From Lumbricus rubellus (taxonomy: Eukaryota; Annelida; Clitellata; Crassiclitellata; Lumbricidae): a stretch of 64,000 bases of DNA. The stretch covers positions 27,055,230 through 27,119,229 of the forward strand of contig OX243814.1 of assembly GCA_945859605.1 (NCBI GenBank). The letters run 5' to 3'. Below, in pieces: positions 32,796-43,683 of the stretch (position 1 is the stretch's first letter; every line of letters begins with the position of its first letter). The translations under genes were made by a program, and so were the position numbers. A model generated the notes under the pieces. The model did no database searches, was not told where the DNA came from, and was given only the letters and a program-made list of their open reading frames with translations.

Positions 32796-35663
32796 ATGGA
32801 AAGTGTTTCTGAATTTATTGTTGGAACTTGCCAGATTCACCCTAAATTAGAGGCTGATGTCTTTGATGCTATGCAATTTGATATTCCGTATCCAAATGAA
32901 ATAATTACGCATACTCTTCAATGTGGCAGCTCTGTTGAATTCTACATTAAACCCATAAATAAAATCACCGATGATTTGGATTTTATAAAATATACCGCTG
33001 GTGGCCTGATCTTCACAGAAGACATTCCTGTTTTACCAGATGATTTTCGTGTTTTAAGTGAAACAATTGGCTGCTTGAAGATTGTCCCATACCCTGACTA
33101 CCCTGGATTTGTCAAGTTTCAAGATTTTCAGGTATTAAAATATAATTGGCGCTGCAAACGATTTGAATTTCAACAGACGAACGGCGTAATGCATGGAATA
33201 ATACGTGGAACACTTGAAGAATTCTTAAATTTTACTGATATTACTGATAATGAGGCAAACGAAACGGTTGGTCCATCGGTTAGGCTCATAGTAGAAGGAA
33301 AAGAGCTTTATGATACAGTTTTATGCTGCTGGTGTCCAGAGTGGCCAAAAGAAGCCAAACATTGGCCTTTTCGACGAAGAAATTACGGGTGGCCAACGAT
33401 TGCGGACATCCGTCAGACTGTAAAGTATGGTTGTCATATTGTATTTGCAAAGCATCCCCTCTGCAGAAATGATGAACGCCAGTGGAGGTTGTCTTTTTCC
33501 GCAGCAGAGTTGCATTTACTTCAGCGATGGACTCCAGTTCAACAGATTGTCTACCATTTGCTCAGATTCTTTGCCAAGAGCGAACTGATCGAGAAAGACT
33601 GTGCAAAGGAGGATGAGGTTCTTTCAACATACCATTTTAAAACACTGATGTTGTGGTCCTGTGAAGAGTTATCATCTGAATGGTGGAATTCCTTGTCTGT
33701 TATTGAAATATGTTGCTGCTTGCTACGAAAGCTCTCAGAATGGCTGAAGAACGGATATTGTCCAAACTACTTTATGCCTCAGGCAAATTTGTTGCATAAA
33801 AACATGAACCAGACAGTCGTTGATGAAACAATGAGGCGATTGGACGAATTTGTCCATTTAAATATTCTTAACGGTTGGTTTGCTGTGAAGTACGTACTGC
33901 CAGTCATAAATAGTTTCTGCACTGCTCTTCATAGGCCTACCCCGGAGACTATAACAGACTTAGGCAATTGGGCGCTGGATATCTGCCAATTCATGAATAC
34001 CATGAAAGTTATTATATTTGACTGGCAGTTTTCACTCGGATTCTGGTTTTGCACTGTGCGCCTGCTCCGAAGAGTTATGGTAGTAAGCGGATATACATTT
34101 CGCAGACAAATGCGTCTTATTTGCAGTTTCAAGAATTTCCCTTGTAGGCCTAACACTTTTGATCGGCCGTCCTCTCTATGGACAGAAGAGATCTCATCAA
34201 GGTTTCCACAGTTTGGAAAAGTGTTATACATTTTACATTCGGCAATTGCATTAGGTTTTAACAAAACTACATTCGATAGCGATATTTTCACGGAATTAAT
34301 CAGAGAAGTGTCATGGGAGCGGAAATTCGTAAGTTCGAAATATCATAACTTTCCAAAACCCAGTAAAACAAGCCTCGACAGAGGTGTCGTCCTTTTCCTC
34401 AAAGCTCAAGATCTCTTGGAAAATTTGACTGGGTTGAATAGCCCTCAAGAATTTAAATTGATATCCGAATTGTCACTAGAGCTTCTTAGAGATGCATTAT
34501 GCTGTGGTAATTTTAAGTCCAGCGCTTACAGGGACGCGGCTTTCGTCTACATGGCTGCACTTTATTTTTTGGAATCGGATTATGAAACTGTCATAGGTCT
34601 CTGCTCTGTAGTTGTCAGCAATCAACTACCTGATGCAGAGAAAGAGGAACTGAAAGATGAGATGGAAGAAGGCGAAGATGGGTCGGCGAGAGAAACACTG
34701 AACGCTGGATGTTTCTTTTTTGTTGACGACGTTGTCAGAGTTCTTGGATTTTATCTTCTTCTCAGACGGTTTCAACACAAGTTTCAGTACAACAGAAGAC
34801 GGTATTTTCTTGATCTGCGTCTTACACCAGAAGTGTTTGCTCAGTATTTAATAATATCATCAAATGAGAGAAAACATCGGCGTTTTGGACCTGATTACTA
34901 TTTCCAAAGGCCAACCTTTCTGCTGGATGAAATTTTAATGACCATTTCAAATTTTAGATATGCAACATCGAAGAAGACAAGTGTCTACCAAAGAACGGAT
35001 CCACTTAACAAGATTGAAGTGGCTTACAAACGCTCGTTGCCAAATGTCGATGGCATCATTAATTTGCTCATGGAGTATTCCTTAGAAGAATTGACATCCT
35101 TCTACAATGCAATCTGCAAGGACTTTAATATCCATTGCAATGCTGCGGTTTGTTACCGCGCTGCTCATCTATACAGTCGACGTAAATATCCGGAGGTTTT
35201 ACATTTGTGTGAAAAGATTCTAAATGAACCAGTTCTAGAGGGGAACTTAGAGGAAATGGTATTTACGAATGTAACAATGATGCCGCCGCTCGACTCCTAT
35301 TTTGACACAGACATCCAATGTTTGCTCGGGTTTCACACACTTGTCTCCTATATTATGTCGTCTCTGAATGATGATTGGTGCCAACTTGCAGGCACAACTG
35401 TGTCGAAGTTCCAAAAATACTTTGCCCGAGAAATCTGCGTTGATAAAAATTCGCTTTCGGCAATTCTTTTGGAAAGTTACTCTTTGAAATCCGCTTACTT
35501 TCTTGGAGGGCATTTTGTAGCAAGATATTTGAAACTGAGATGTCTGAACGACCATAACAATTCAAAATCAGAAATAATGTTCGAATTTAAAAAGCTGAAA
35601 AGTCATCTTCCATTTGAGCACATCATACATCACTTCATTCAACAAAAACTCGGACGACTTTAG
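32796..35663 (+). CDS. Mab-21 domain / cGAS-like nucleotidyltransferase with long C-terminal helical region (955 aa)
   Basis: Single-exon CDS. Residues about 40-300 form a Mab-21/cGAS-like nucleotidyltransferase fold: the helix-turn motif G44-S45 with E48, the metal-binding pair D60-L-D62, a third acid D173 in a strand after GPSVRL, then CPEWPKEAKHW. These are followed by the Mab-21 signature QWRLSFSAAELHLL (229-242) and FKTLMLWSCEE (281-291). All three catalytic acids are present, so activity making a cyclic dinucleotide or similar product from nucleotides is possible; the product is unknown. Residues 300-955 exceed a minimal cGAS-like enzyme and look all-helical, with two TPR-like stretches (AAFVYMAALYFLESDYE and YRAAHLYSRRKYPEVL). 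The ATG lies one base after a good splice acceptor, so an untranslated exon is likely upstream. No transmembrane segment or signal peptide is obvious. Confidence 0.85.
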   Translation: MESVSEFIVGTCQIHPKLEADVFDAMQFDIPYPNEIITHTLQCGSSVEFYIKPINKITDDLDFIKYTAGGLIFTEDIPVLPDDFRVLSETIGCLKIVPYPDYPGFVKFQDFQVLKYNWRCKRFEFQQTNGVMHGIIRGTLEEFLNFTDITDNEANETVGPSVRLIVEGKELYDTVLCCWCPEWPKEAKHWPFRRRNYGWPTIADIRQTVKYGCHIVFAKHPLCRNDERQWRLSFSAAELHLLQRWTPVQQIVYHLLRFFAKSELIEKDCAKEDEVLSTYHFKTLMLWSCEELSSEWWNSLSVIEICCCLLRKLSEWLKNGYCPNYFMPQANLLHKNMNQTVVDETMRRLDEFVHLNILNGWFAVKYVLPVINSFCTALHRPTPETITDLGNWALDICQFMNTMKVIIFDWQFSLGFWFCTVRLLRRVMVVSGYTFRRQMRLICSFKNFPCRPNTFDRPSSLWTEEISSRFPQFGKVLYILHSAIALGFNKTTFDSDIFTELIREVSWERKFVSSKYHNFPKPSKTSLDRGVVLFLKAQDLLENLTGLNSPQEFKLISELSLELLRDALCCGNFKSSAYRDAAFVYMAALYFLESDYETVIGLCSVVVSNQLPDAEKEELKDEMEEGEDGSARETLNAGCFFFVDDVVRVLGFYLLLRRFQHKFQYNRRRYFLDLRLTPEVFAQYLIISSNERKHRRFGPDYYFQRPTFLLDEILMTISNFRYATSKKTSVYQRTDPLNKIEVAYKRSLPNVDGIINLLMEYSLEELTSFYNAICKDFNIHCNAAVCYRAAHLYSRRKYPEVLHLCEKILNEPVLEGNLEEMVFTNVTMMPPLDSYFDTDIQCLLGFHTLVSYIMSSLNDDWCQLAGTTVSKFQKYFAREICVDKNSLSAILLESYSLKSAYFLGGHFVARYLKLRCLNDHNNSKSEIMFEFKKLKSHLPFEHIIHHFIQQKLGRL

Positions 35664-36124
35664 AAATTTACTAATGTAAGAGACTTTGCGTAAAAAAATA
35701 ATAGTTAAGTGCATTTGGCTACACGGGGAAACCAATATGCTTATGCAAATTACCTTTGTGAAGATATTGTAGCCTATAAACTGTTGATTACTAGCTACAC
35801 CTGAGAGCAAGAATCGCATGCTTCAGGAAATTTGATTTTCTAGCTATTAGTTACTTTCCATCTTTCTTAAATATACAGATGGGGATGCTGGACCTTGTGA
35901 ATGCAGGATGAGAAAAAGAATTCATGCAGTAGGACTGATCGGGATTTGATTTGAAGATCGGAGAGTTTTGAAAAATACGGAAAAAATTATATACATACGA
36001 CTCTGTCACGTGCGAAAGCATCGTCAAAGCCATTAGTCAAGTAAGTCAAGTAGGCCTAAGTCATAATTTGCTTCACTGACAGACTTTAGGCATGCTTAAC
36101 GATACCTGTTGTGAAATTTCCAAA
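35664..36124. other. 3' flank of the Mab-21-like gene
   Basis: AT-rich sequence without a canonical AATAAA close to the stop; the nearest similar word is aaaaaataatag at about 35693. Nothing else is seen before the decayed paralogue. Confidence 0.4.
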
Positions 36125-37430
36125 GGAATGCTTTGTTTGATGACGAAGTTGACGAATTCGACGATTTGCTTATTGGAACATGGATTCAAGGACACCCGAG
36201 AACAGTTCAAGGTCGCCCGAGTGCGCCTAGAATGTCGAACACATTAAATGAATTGGATGTTGCTTATTTTGATCATAAAATCTATCTCAACCATCTCTCA
36301 GTCTTTGTCTATACGTGCCTATATCTGCGCCGATGTCTGTCTGTCTGTCTGTGTCTGTCTGTTTGCCTGCGTCAATTGCAATGTCTATTTTTGCCTTATA
36401 CGGCCAACATGTACGACGTTGTACGTCCGTGTGTTTTTCAGATATGCCACCCTGTCTCGGTTTGTGTATCTCGCTTTATCACTCCATGTTTTCATCTCTT
36501 TATTTATCCATCTTTATCATCGCTCTTCTTATGTGGTTCAGCAATACATTCCTGTCCCAGGTCGTTCCCTCTTATTTGCGTATCAGACTCACAGTATAAA
36601 TAAGTTTGATTGGTATACAAATTGTATACCATACATGTATATTGTATAATACAATATACATGCATGGCAGACCAACGTGTCTGTCTGATTGTCTGTCTCT
36701 ATTACGTTTTGTCTGTCATAAAGCTATGCGAATGAACCTCTGACGCCCTTTTGATTTCTAATAATAGTAGGGCCTATAATAATCAAACGCACTTCCTAGT
36801 AACCTTATCTTTCGCTGTAAACTTTAACTTTTTTATAAATTTCAAGGATTATATTCGTTATTTAACACTTTTATCGATTAGCTTATTTTTGCCAGACCCT
36901 TTACGTAGTCAATGATCAATCATGCTTATTATCTACATTGCGTAAATTAGAGTAATGGCTTATTAGTATTGCTCTTATTAGCAATGATTGTTGTACTGAT
37001 TACTAAGCTGCACAGTATGAGATGCTAAAGACATGATACTACATTGAACACTAATATATCCGAATACTTATTAGCACCGAATTATAATTAGATACACTTA
37101 ATAATGAATATGTAGGCCTAGTTGCATTACCCGATCAGCCAATCAGTTTTGTTGACGAGAGATTCATCCGTTGCTTCAAGAAATCCGGATGTCTGAAGAT
37201 CGTGGTGCCATTCCATCAGACACTTCTTCTTAACCAAGTGGAGATCGCAGTCTTTCGACTTCTCGAAGGCGTACACTTAAAGTACAGAAAGAAAAACAGT
37301 TCAATAGATTTTTGAGCAACTGAGCTTAGAAGAGTTTGTCATCGTCATTATTGTGTTCAAGCAATATAGATACGGAGTACACGCGTACGACTTTATGACC
37401 TCAAGATCAATGATTCGAAAAAAGATTTGT
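36125..37430 (+). pseudogene. Decayed Mab-21/cGAS-like paralogue
   Basis: Two separated plus-strand pieces match consecutive parts of the intact neighbour. The first (about 36125-36300) reads DEVDEFDDLLIGTW and then NTLNELDVAYFDHKIYL, where NELDV fits the acidic ExD metal motif. The second (about 37128-37310) reads LPDQPISFVDERFIRCFKK and SGCLKIVVP, matching LPDDFRVLSETIGCLKIVP in the 955-aa protein. After an in-frame TGA and a frame change, LEEFVIV (about 37330) matches LEEFLNF. About 820 bp of repeat-rich DNA splits the pieces. The Mab-21 domain and tail are not recognisable downstream. It could be an intron-bearing gene, but the stop and frame change argue for decay. Confidence 0.6.
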
Positions 37431-38375
37431 AGCTCGCTATGAACTTGCCTTTTCTAACCTGTTACCTTGGAAGCATCAAGAAGGACTCAGCAGGGCCGTG
37501 TTTAAGATTCTTTGAGTGCCGGTATAAAGTGTCACCGCAAGGGCATAGAGTCGTTCGAGCAGCTGTTGGTTTGCCAAAAGCTACGGCCATGTAGAGATTT
37601 GGCCTATAGCCACAAAACTTGCGGCTCAGTGGCATTCGGTGCACCGCACCGAATGGACTATGTTAAACAGGTTGTTAGAATATTGTTGACTGTCAGTTTC
37701 GGCCGACAAAATAATGCAATTGAGCTGTCCCTTCACAACAGGGCTGTCTGCACTCTAATGGTGGCCGGGCATATGGCAATAGTTTCCAGCAAAATGACGG
37801 GACAGGGCGCAGAAGGCGTCTGAGCAAAAATGTAGGTAGGCCTAAGGGTCTAGAAAGGTCTGTCTGATACCGTTCCCAAAAACATTTATGTAGAAGCTGA
37901 ATCCTAAATTGTGCATTCTAGTATAGAAACATTCAAATTTCACTGATAAAATTTTAATTTTGATCTTCATTATCAATCACGAGCATCTCATAACTGTAGT
38001 CTATGGTCAACATATTCTTGTTTCTATAGACAATGTACCAAACTTTATCCCACTATAATATTTTAAGAAATTCGTATCAAACTCACACCATGCTTGCAGT
38101 GACAAAAACAAATGAAATGCGTTAAAATCAAATGCCTCTCCAGTGTAGGCCTAACGCCTGGAAGGACTATATAAATTAAGAAAAAGATTTTATATTAGAA
38201 CCTATATCAATCCAAATGTCTCAAAGGGATCTTGATTCACTGTCCAATATTCGCTTCTTATTAAATTTTGATTACATTTTGAATTTCTAAAAAGCTTAGA
38301 AACTTTTGATATTAATTTTATTAACATAATTATGGGAGCCTAAATCAACCGGAATTCAGACTTTGACAATGGCTG

Positions 38376-38379
<4 letters not shown>
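37431..38379. other. No gene seen
   Basis: Sequence downstream of the decayed paralogue. I could not align it to the C-terminal part of the intact genes. One TAGGCCTA word each near 37838 and 38143. Confidence 0.4.
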
Positions 38380-38407
<28 letters not shown>

Positions 38408-38941
38408 CATACATACATACATACATACATACATACATACATACATACATACATACATACATACATACATACATACATACATACATACATACATACATAC
38501 ATACATACATACAAGTCATACATACATACATGCATGCATACATAGTTACATACATACATACATAGGCTACATACATACACACATGCATACATGCATACAT
38601 ACATACATACATACATACATACATACATACATACATACATACATACATACATACATACATACATGCATGCATACATAGTTACATACATACATACATACAT
38701 AGGCTACATACATACACACATGCATACATACATACATACATACATACATACATACATACATACATACATACATACATACATACATGCATGCATGCATACA
38801 TTGTTACATACATACATACATAGGCCACATACACACATGCATACATACATACATACATACATACATACATACATACATACATACATACATACATACATAC
38901 ATACATACATACATACATACATACATACATACATACATACA

Positions 38942-38973
<32 letters not shown>
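38380..38973 (-). repeat. (TACA)n array with higher-order variants
   Basis: About 590 bp of TACA, the reverse complement of the TATG arrays elsewhere. Variant blocks containing ataggctac, acacacatgc and atgcatgcatac recur near 38560, 38700 and 38820, so segments of about 120-140 bp have been duplicated. Confidence 0.97.
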
Positions 38974-39094
38974 CATGTAATTGGAAGTAATCTAAACGTT
39001 CAGTCCAATATTATAGGCCTACACATCAACTTATGAGATTGGTGCTGTTATAGCCACAATTCAGCCAAAAATATTTTGACTGAATGTAATTAGT

Positions 39095-39665
39095 AATTTC
39101 TATAGCGCCGCTCACAGCCGAGGCCATTCAGTAGCGCTCCCAGTGCGATAACCTCTAGAGGAAAAAGGTCTTGAGAAGAGAGAGAGTGATGTAGAAAGTG
39201 ATCCAGAAAGTAGAGTCCCACGCAGAGTGGAGGGAAGAGAATTCCATAGGGAGGACCCAAATCGCCCAATGATGGTAAAAGATCGAGTTTGAGCAATAGT
39301 GGTCCGAACTCGTGAAACAAACAACTCAGCCCTGTCCAGAGAAAGGAGAGGTCGATGAGAAGATGCAGAAAGAGGAGAACGAATGAGGTCACTGATATAT
39401 TTCGGTGCAAGACCCAGTTTGGATTTGAGTACCAGAGAAAGGACTTTACATGTATATAATTGTATGCGGTCAGAGAGAGGAAGTCAATGTAGTTGGTTGT
39501 AAGGATGTCGTGGTTGAAAGGTAGACAGATCTGCGAATGGCCTTGAGACGACGGAGGTGAAAGTAAGAGGAGCCTGTAAGGTTGGTTACATGTATTGAGA
39601 ATGTCAGTAAGCAGTAAAAAGTGATACATATAGGTCACGAACAGAAGTTGAAAATTCAAATTGAG
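39095..39665 (-). mobile_element. LINE 3' fragment (CR1/L2-like), decayed
   Basis: The minus strand encodes pieces related to the end of a non-LTR retrotransposon reverse transcriptase ORF, for example RTTIAQTRSFTIIGRFGSSL then WNSLPSTLR at 39112-39324, broken by frame changes. Its 3' end (read on minus) is actgggagcgctactgaat followed by gtgagcggcgctatagaaatt. The better-preserved copy at 54285-54915 shares both the peptide and the tail. It is 5' truncated, as is usual for LINEs. Confidence 0.75.
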
Positions 39666-39755
39666 GAAAGGTCTCAGATAGTGAGTACCGCAGCTTAACT
39701 AGTCACAGCTGTTTGAGTAGATGATGGAGCAGTCTCAGTTGAAGACAGTTCTGAT

Positions 39756-40027
39756 CATAGGCGTACGAGGCGGGGGTGCAGAGGGGCAATTCCCCCCCCC
39801 CACTTTCGGGCAAGTCTGGTTGGTTTTTCGGGCAAAGACAGACCGAATGACTAAAAAAAAGGTCATCAACTTTCGGGCAAGTCCGATTTTTCGGGCAAAG
39901 ACAGACCGAATGACTAAAAAAAAGATCGTCAACTTTTTTGTACGGTTTGACGGATATATTTTTCGGGCAGAAGTTCAATCTTTGCCCCCCCCCCCCCCCC
40001 ACTGCTGAAATCTTCCGTACGCCTATG
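39756..40027. mobile_element. hAT-like MITE with CATAGGCGTACG ends
   Basis: A 272-bp element with ends cataggcgtacg and cgtacgcctatg and a perfect 8-bp duplication gttctgat (39748-39755 and 40028-40035). The interior has a tandem pair of about 55 bp (tcgggcaaagacagaccgaa then tgactaaaaaaaag) and two C-runs. No coding. Confidence 0.93.
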
Positions 40028-40035
40028 GTTCTGAT

Positions 40036-40930
40036 CCTCCTAAATATGAATTGATCTCAAACAAATTTTTAAGCTTCAATGCAGATTCATTGTACAATAG
40101 ATAAACTAATTGATCATTTATTATACGGACTAACAATACCAAGTGAGTTACTATGTACATTAGGCTTTGTTGAGACAATAGTAATATTGGCTCAAGATGA
40201 ATGGGGTTTAGAGTAATCTCCATAACAAGCCAGGCAAAGGTTCAAGATCGCTTATTGCAAATGACCTGGCTGAGTCAATGCAAACATGGTCCACGCTTTT
40301 GCTCAATCATCCTTTATGGCCCTTTCGTATAGGATGGCAATACGCGAATACATTATGTGTACTGTTCTTTCAATGTTAAAATGTTAAATTATGGTTGCGC
40401 ACAAGCGAACTTTGTGCTTGACGTGTCCTTTTATTTATAGTGCATCAAACAGCAAACACCAAAGACAAAAGGAAACGAACTATTATAATTAGCATCATTC
40501 CAAGTAATGGTATATATTAGTAGTGTCACTGTTGTACTATGAATAAATTAAAGCTTTTCTTGTTGAACGCCTTTTTCTTTTTTTCTTCATTCAATCGGAA
40601 AAATACAACATGGTTGTTAATTCTACACTTGTAAAGATTTCATGTAGGAAATGTTATTGGCAAACACGGTAGCCAAATGGATCGAAAATTCAAAAATAAC
40701 CTGAATTGGTACAATTTTGAATATACAATTGTACAGGTTCAGGCATTTGCCTGAGACTGCCTCTGTAGTGTACCTTAGGCAAATCATTCACTTTGTTCTT
40801 GTAAGCGGCAATTGTGAATTTTCGGTCACTGTACATTGCTCAAAATAATAATAAAGAGATATTTAAATCCAGAAGGCAACGATATGACCTTCGAACATTT
40901 TCTAACAAACTAGGCTATGCCTCATATCCA
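40036..40930. other. 3' flank of the minus-strand Mab-21-like gene
   Basis: AT-rich DNA. No gene or element end was found. A minus-strand polyadenylation signal could not be placed with confidence. Confidence 0.4.
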
Positions 40931-42937
40931 TCACAATTTAATGCAAAGAGCGGCAAAAAACGCTGCATTCGACTGTTTTCTAAGAGCGGTATCTCCATCA
41001 TAAAAATTGTCATATAAGATATTCAGGTCCTCAAAGCAATCGCCTTTACTCAGGTGCAACTTACTTTTACACCTTATTTTAATATACCTCAGAAATCCAA
41101 CAGGACAAACTTGAAGAATGAACTCATGCATAAGTAACCTTTGATGCAATTCATGCTTCTTAATGCGCTTAATATAATTTGTGTGGAGAGTCAGAAATCC
41201 AAAAATAACCTGAATTCCCTCATCGAATATGTTTATATAATGACGATTTATAAAAATGCAAAGAATTTCATCTGAGAAAGCAGCTTCAAACGTATTCAAA
41301 CCAACGGTTGCTTCTAATCTTCTGAATAATGACAGCGCCTCTTCGCATATCTTCAGCGCTTGTCGGTAATCTCGTAGACAAGTATAGCAGAAATTCGCAT
41401 AGTATGCCGCGCTGATAAAGTAGGACGGATTGTGATGATTACTATCGATTGCAGATATCAAAGTTTGACATAGAGCTTCCATGGCTTCTTTTGTCCAATT
41501 GCCTCCATCTATTCGACGATAGCAACACACCCGCTGTCTGTGCTCACCGCTTGTTCCGTTCAAAACCTTGTCCATGGTGCACAAAAAAGAGTCTAGCGAT
41601 GAAATGCAAACATAATATGAGTTATCGCTTGTCAGATTTTTGTCGTAACTGAGCTTAAAATAATTTAGAGCATCGGATTCGTATGTTTGTCTTCCTTCAC
41701 CGAACTTCGCTTCAGATGAATACATATCTGATGCCATAAGATGATGCAATTGTATTGCTCTGAATAAATGTTCAACTTCATGACTCAGCAAAGGACTTGA
41801 TGATAATTTTTCCACAACATATCTTCCACAATTTTGATCCAGTGCGTTAGTGAAAAATCTTCTGTTTAATGCCAGTTGAGCGAGCAATAACGCCTTATCA
41901 CTAACCAGAACCCGAAACACTTTGCCACGATATATCATTGGCTGGAGAGCAATGGCTTTTGTAAATAGTTGGAGTGTGTCATGCAACAGCGAAACTTCGT
42001 TGCTTACATCAAAATCACCATGTAAGAAGTCAAGCATGTTGTACCCTCGGATAAAATAATTTGGACAATTTTTATCAATTACCCATTGAATCATCTGCAA
42101 CAGCAACTCCTCAATGGCTGCCTCAATTCGATCTTCATTCCAAAAATCAGAAGATTTTTCTTCGCAAGCCCACAGCATCAGAGTTTTGAAGTAGTATGTG
42201 CATAGAAATGTCTTATTCTCACCTCCACATTTTGCAACGACATCAGATTTAAGAAGTCGAAGTATGTGGTAAACATACTTTTGGACTTCACTCCAACTAC
42301 TCAGCAATATTAACTCTGCTTGGGAAAAAGAAAACCTCCAACTAGTTTCATCATTAGGATTGCTCTTATGTGACTTTGGGACAAGATGACATCCACCTGC
42401 GACAATTTTCTCAATTAAATCTTTGGTCGGCAAGTGGCTACTTCGTTTACGTATAATCCACTCAGCGGCCTCTGGTGGCCAGTGAGGACATAAAATGGAA
42501 AAAACCAAGTCAGTCGTCATTTCTGAAAAGGCTTTTAGATTTGGTCTGTACTTCAATGCTGCGTTGAATATGTCACTGACCTCAGTCCACGTTACCAGAC
42601 AACTTCTTATTGCTGGTCCGTGGAGAGATTTTCGACTAAGAATGATGCATTCCGTTTTTTCTTCACGTCGCCTCAATAAGCGAGCAAATCCCAAATGACA
42701 ATTAGTAGTGTCAATGGTTAGCATTTCTCCATAAAAGTTCCTCGGAATGTCCTGGCCTTTCGTTGAAGCGATAACGGAGCGATCAAAGATCATGTGGTCA
42801 ACATCAGTTAAATTCAACATCGCGTATTCGAGTGGCTGCTCGTAGAAGCTACCACAGAAGAACATGGCATAGTCGCAGGTGCGAGGAAGAATATGATTGC
42901 GAAAGTCTTCAAAATCTTCATCGTACTGTAGATCCAT
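40931..42937 (-). CDS. Mab-21 domain / cGAS-like nucleotidyltransferase with TPR-like tail (668 aa)
   Basis: Single-exon CDS convergent with the 955-aa paralogue. It keeps the same catalytic layout: G29-S30 with E33 (CGSFYEQ), the pair D45-V-D47 with the same 14-residue spacing from the serine, and a third acid at D143 (TTDLVFSIL) just before CPHWPPEAAEW. The Mab-21 signature follows: GGCHLVPKSHK, then NDETSWRFSFSQAELILL (195-212), then YYFKTLMLWACEE. CPNYF occurs at the same place as in the paralogue. The C-terminal region contains a TPR-like helix pair (ISAAYYANFCYTCLRDYRQA, then LKICEEALSLF). It lacks the extra 290 residues of the longer paralogue. The likely role is a nucleotide second-messenger synthase in innate sensing, inferred from family only; neither ligand nor product is known. 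Confidence 0.85.
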   Translation of the reverse strand: MDLQYDEDFEDFRNHILPRTCDYAMFFCGSFYEQPLEYAMLNLTDVDHMIFDRSVIASTKGQDIPRNFYGEMLTIDTTNCHLGFARLLRRREEKTECIILSRKSLHGPAIRSCLVTWTEVSDIFNAALKYRPNLKAFSEMTTDLVFSILCPHWPPEAAEWIIRKRSSHLPTKDLIEKIVAGGCHLVPKSHKSNPNDETSWRFSFSQAELILLSSWSEVQKYVYHILRLLKSDVVAKCGGENKTFLCTYYFKTLMLWACEEKSSDFWNEDRIEAAIEELLLQMIQWVIDKNCPNYFIRGYNMLDFLHGDFDVSNEVSLLHDTLQLFTKAIALQPMIYRGKVFRVLVSDKALLLAQLALNRRFFTNALDQNCGRYVVEKLSSSPLLSHEVEHLFRAIQLHHLMASDMYSSEAKFGEGRQTYESDALNYFKLSYDKNLTSDNSYYVCISSLDSFLCTMDKVLNGTSGEHRQRVCCYRRIDGGNWTKEAMEALCQTLISAIDSNHHNPSYFISAAYYANFCYTCLRDYRQALKICEEALSLFRRLEATVGLNTFEAAFSDEILCIFINRHYINIFDEGIQVIFGFLTLHTNYIKRIKKHELHQRLLMHEFILQVCPVGFLRYIKIRCKSKLHLSKGDCFEDLNILYDNFYDGDTALRKQSNAAFFAALCIKL

Positions 42938-43556
42938 ATTTTCGCCTACTGGTGTAACCTACAGTTGGAATTGAAGTAGGGCCTATAGCTACTCGATAGA
43001 GAAAATTCCTGTGTACGACAACGCGCAGTTCAATGTTGCCTATGTGATATTATACTGACTAGGGAATCTTATTAATCTCAGTATGCACGATTAAGGAAGA
43101 AACCAAACAACCGCTGCCTGTCGTTTTTGTACGTCCTATGTACGTGTCAAATATAATTATGGGTCGGTAATAATTATATAATTATTATTAGTTTTTTTAG
43201 CAGTTCCAGGACTGTTCAAAGTAGGGCACAGGCAGACAACGTACTGGTGAAGCTGCATTGGTGCGGATGATGGACGTCTTGTTGTGCACTGTTCGGTCTT
43301 AGAATAGGCAGGCTGATGTCATTGCCCAATGCTATGCAATCGTATAATTATCTAGTAGTGCAGTGATTTTTAACCGGGATTGCGAAAAACCCAAGGGTTC
43401 CGCGGGCGTTGGCCAGGGGTTCCGCGGCAGTTTGGTAGAAATTTGAGTGCACTGGCTGAAATCCTAAAAGAATCGTCAATGAGTAGATTCTTTCCCAGCC
43501 TTCGGTCATTCCTCCTTTAAAAACATTAGGCTATTACGTAAATGTATTGTTGTTTT
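42938..43556. other. Upstream of the minus Mab-21-like gene
   Basis: Presumed 5' region of the gene. An acceptor-like ggttacaccagtag on the minus strand lies 10-20 bp before the ATG, hinting at a 5'UTR intron. A left-end-only hAT-like fragment (cagtgatttttaacc) starts at about 43362. Confidence 0.35.
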
Positions 43557-43564
43557 CTATTGGC

Positions 43565-43683
43565 CAGGGATGAAAGTGAGCCGAGTAGGTCCGGGTCTGC
43601 GACCAGGCATCGAATTTCGAGGCCTGCTGTTGCCGGTTCTCAGCAGGGTCGCAGACAACTTTTCTAAACCACTTTCAGCCCTG
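43565..43683. mobile_element. hAT-like MITE with CAGGGATGAAAGTG ends
   Basis: A short 119-bp element with ends cagggatgaaagtg and cactttcagccctg and a perfect 8-bp duplication ctattggc (43557-43564 and 43684-43691). The interior has a second inverted pair, gtctgcgacc and ggtcgcagac, so the whole unit could fold into one hairpin. Confidence 0.93.

Noticed and set aside
36315..36649. Frames downstream of the first paralogue fragment as a Cys/Ser-rich protein
   Set aside because: They read through a tctg-rich tract inserted into the decayed Mab-21-like copy; the three frames overlap each other and lack any motif.
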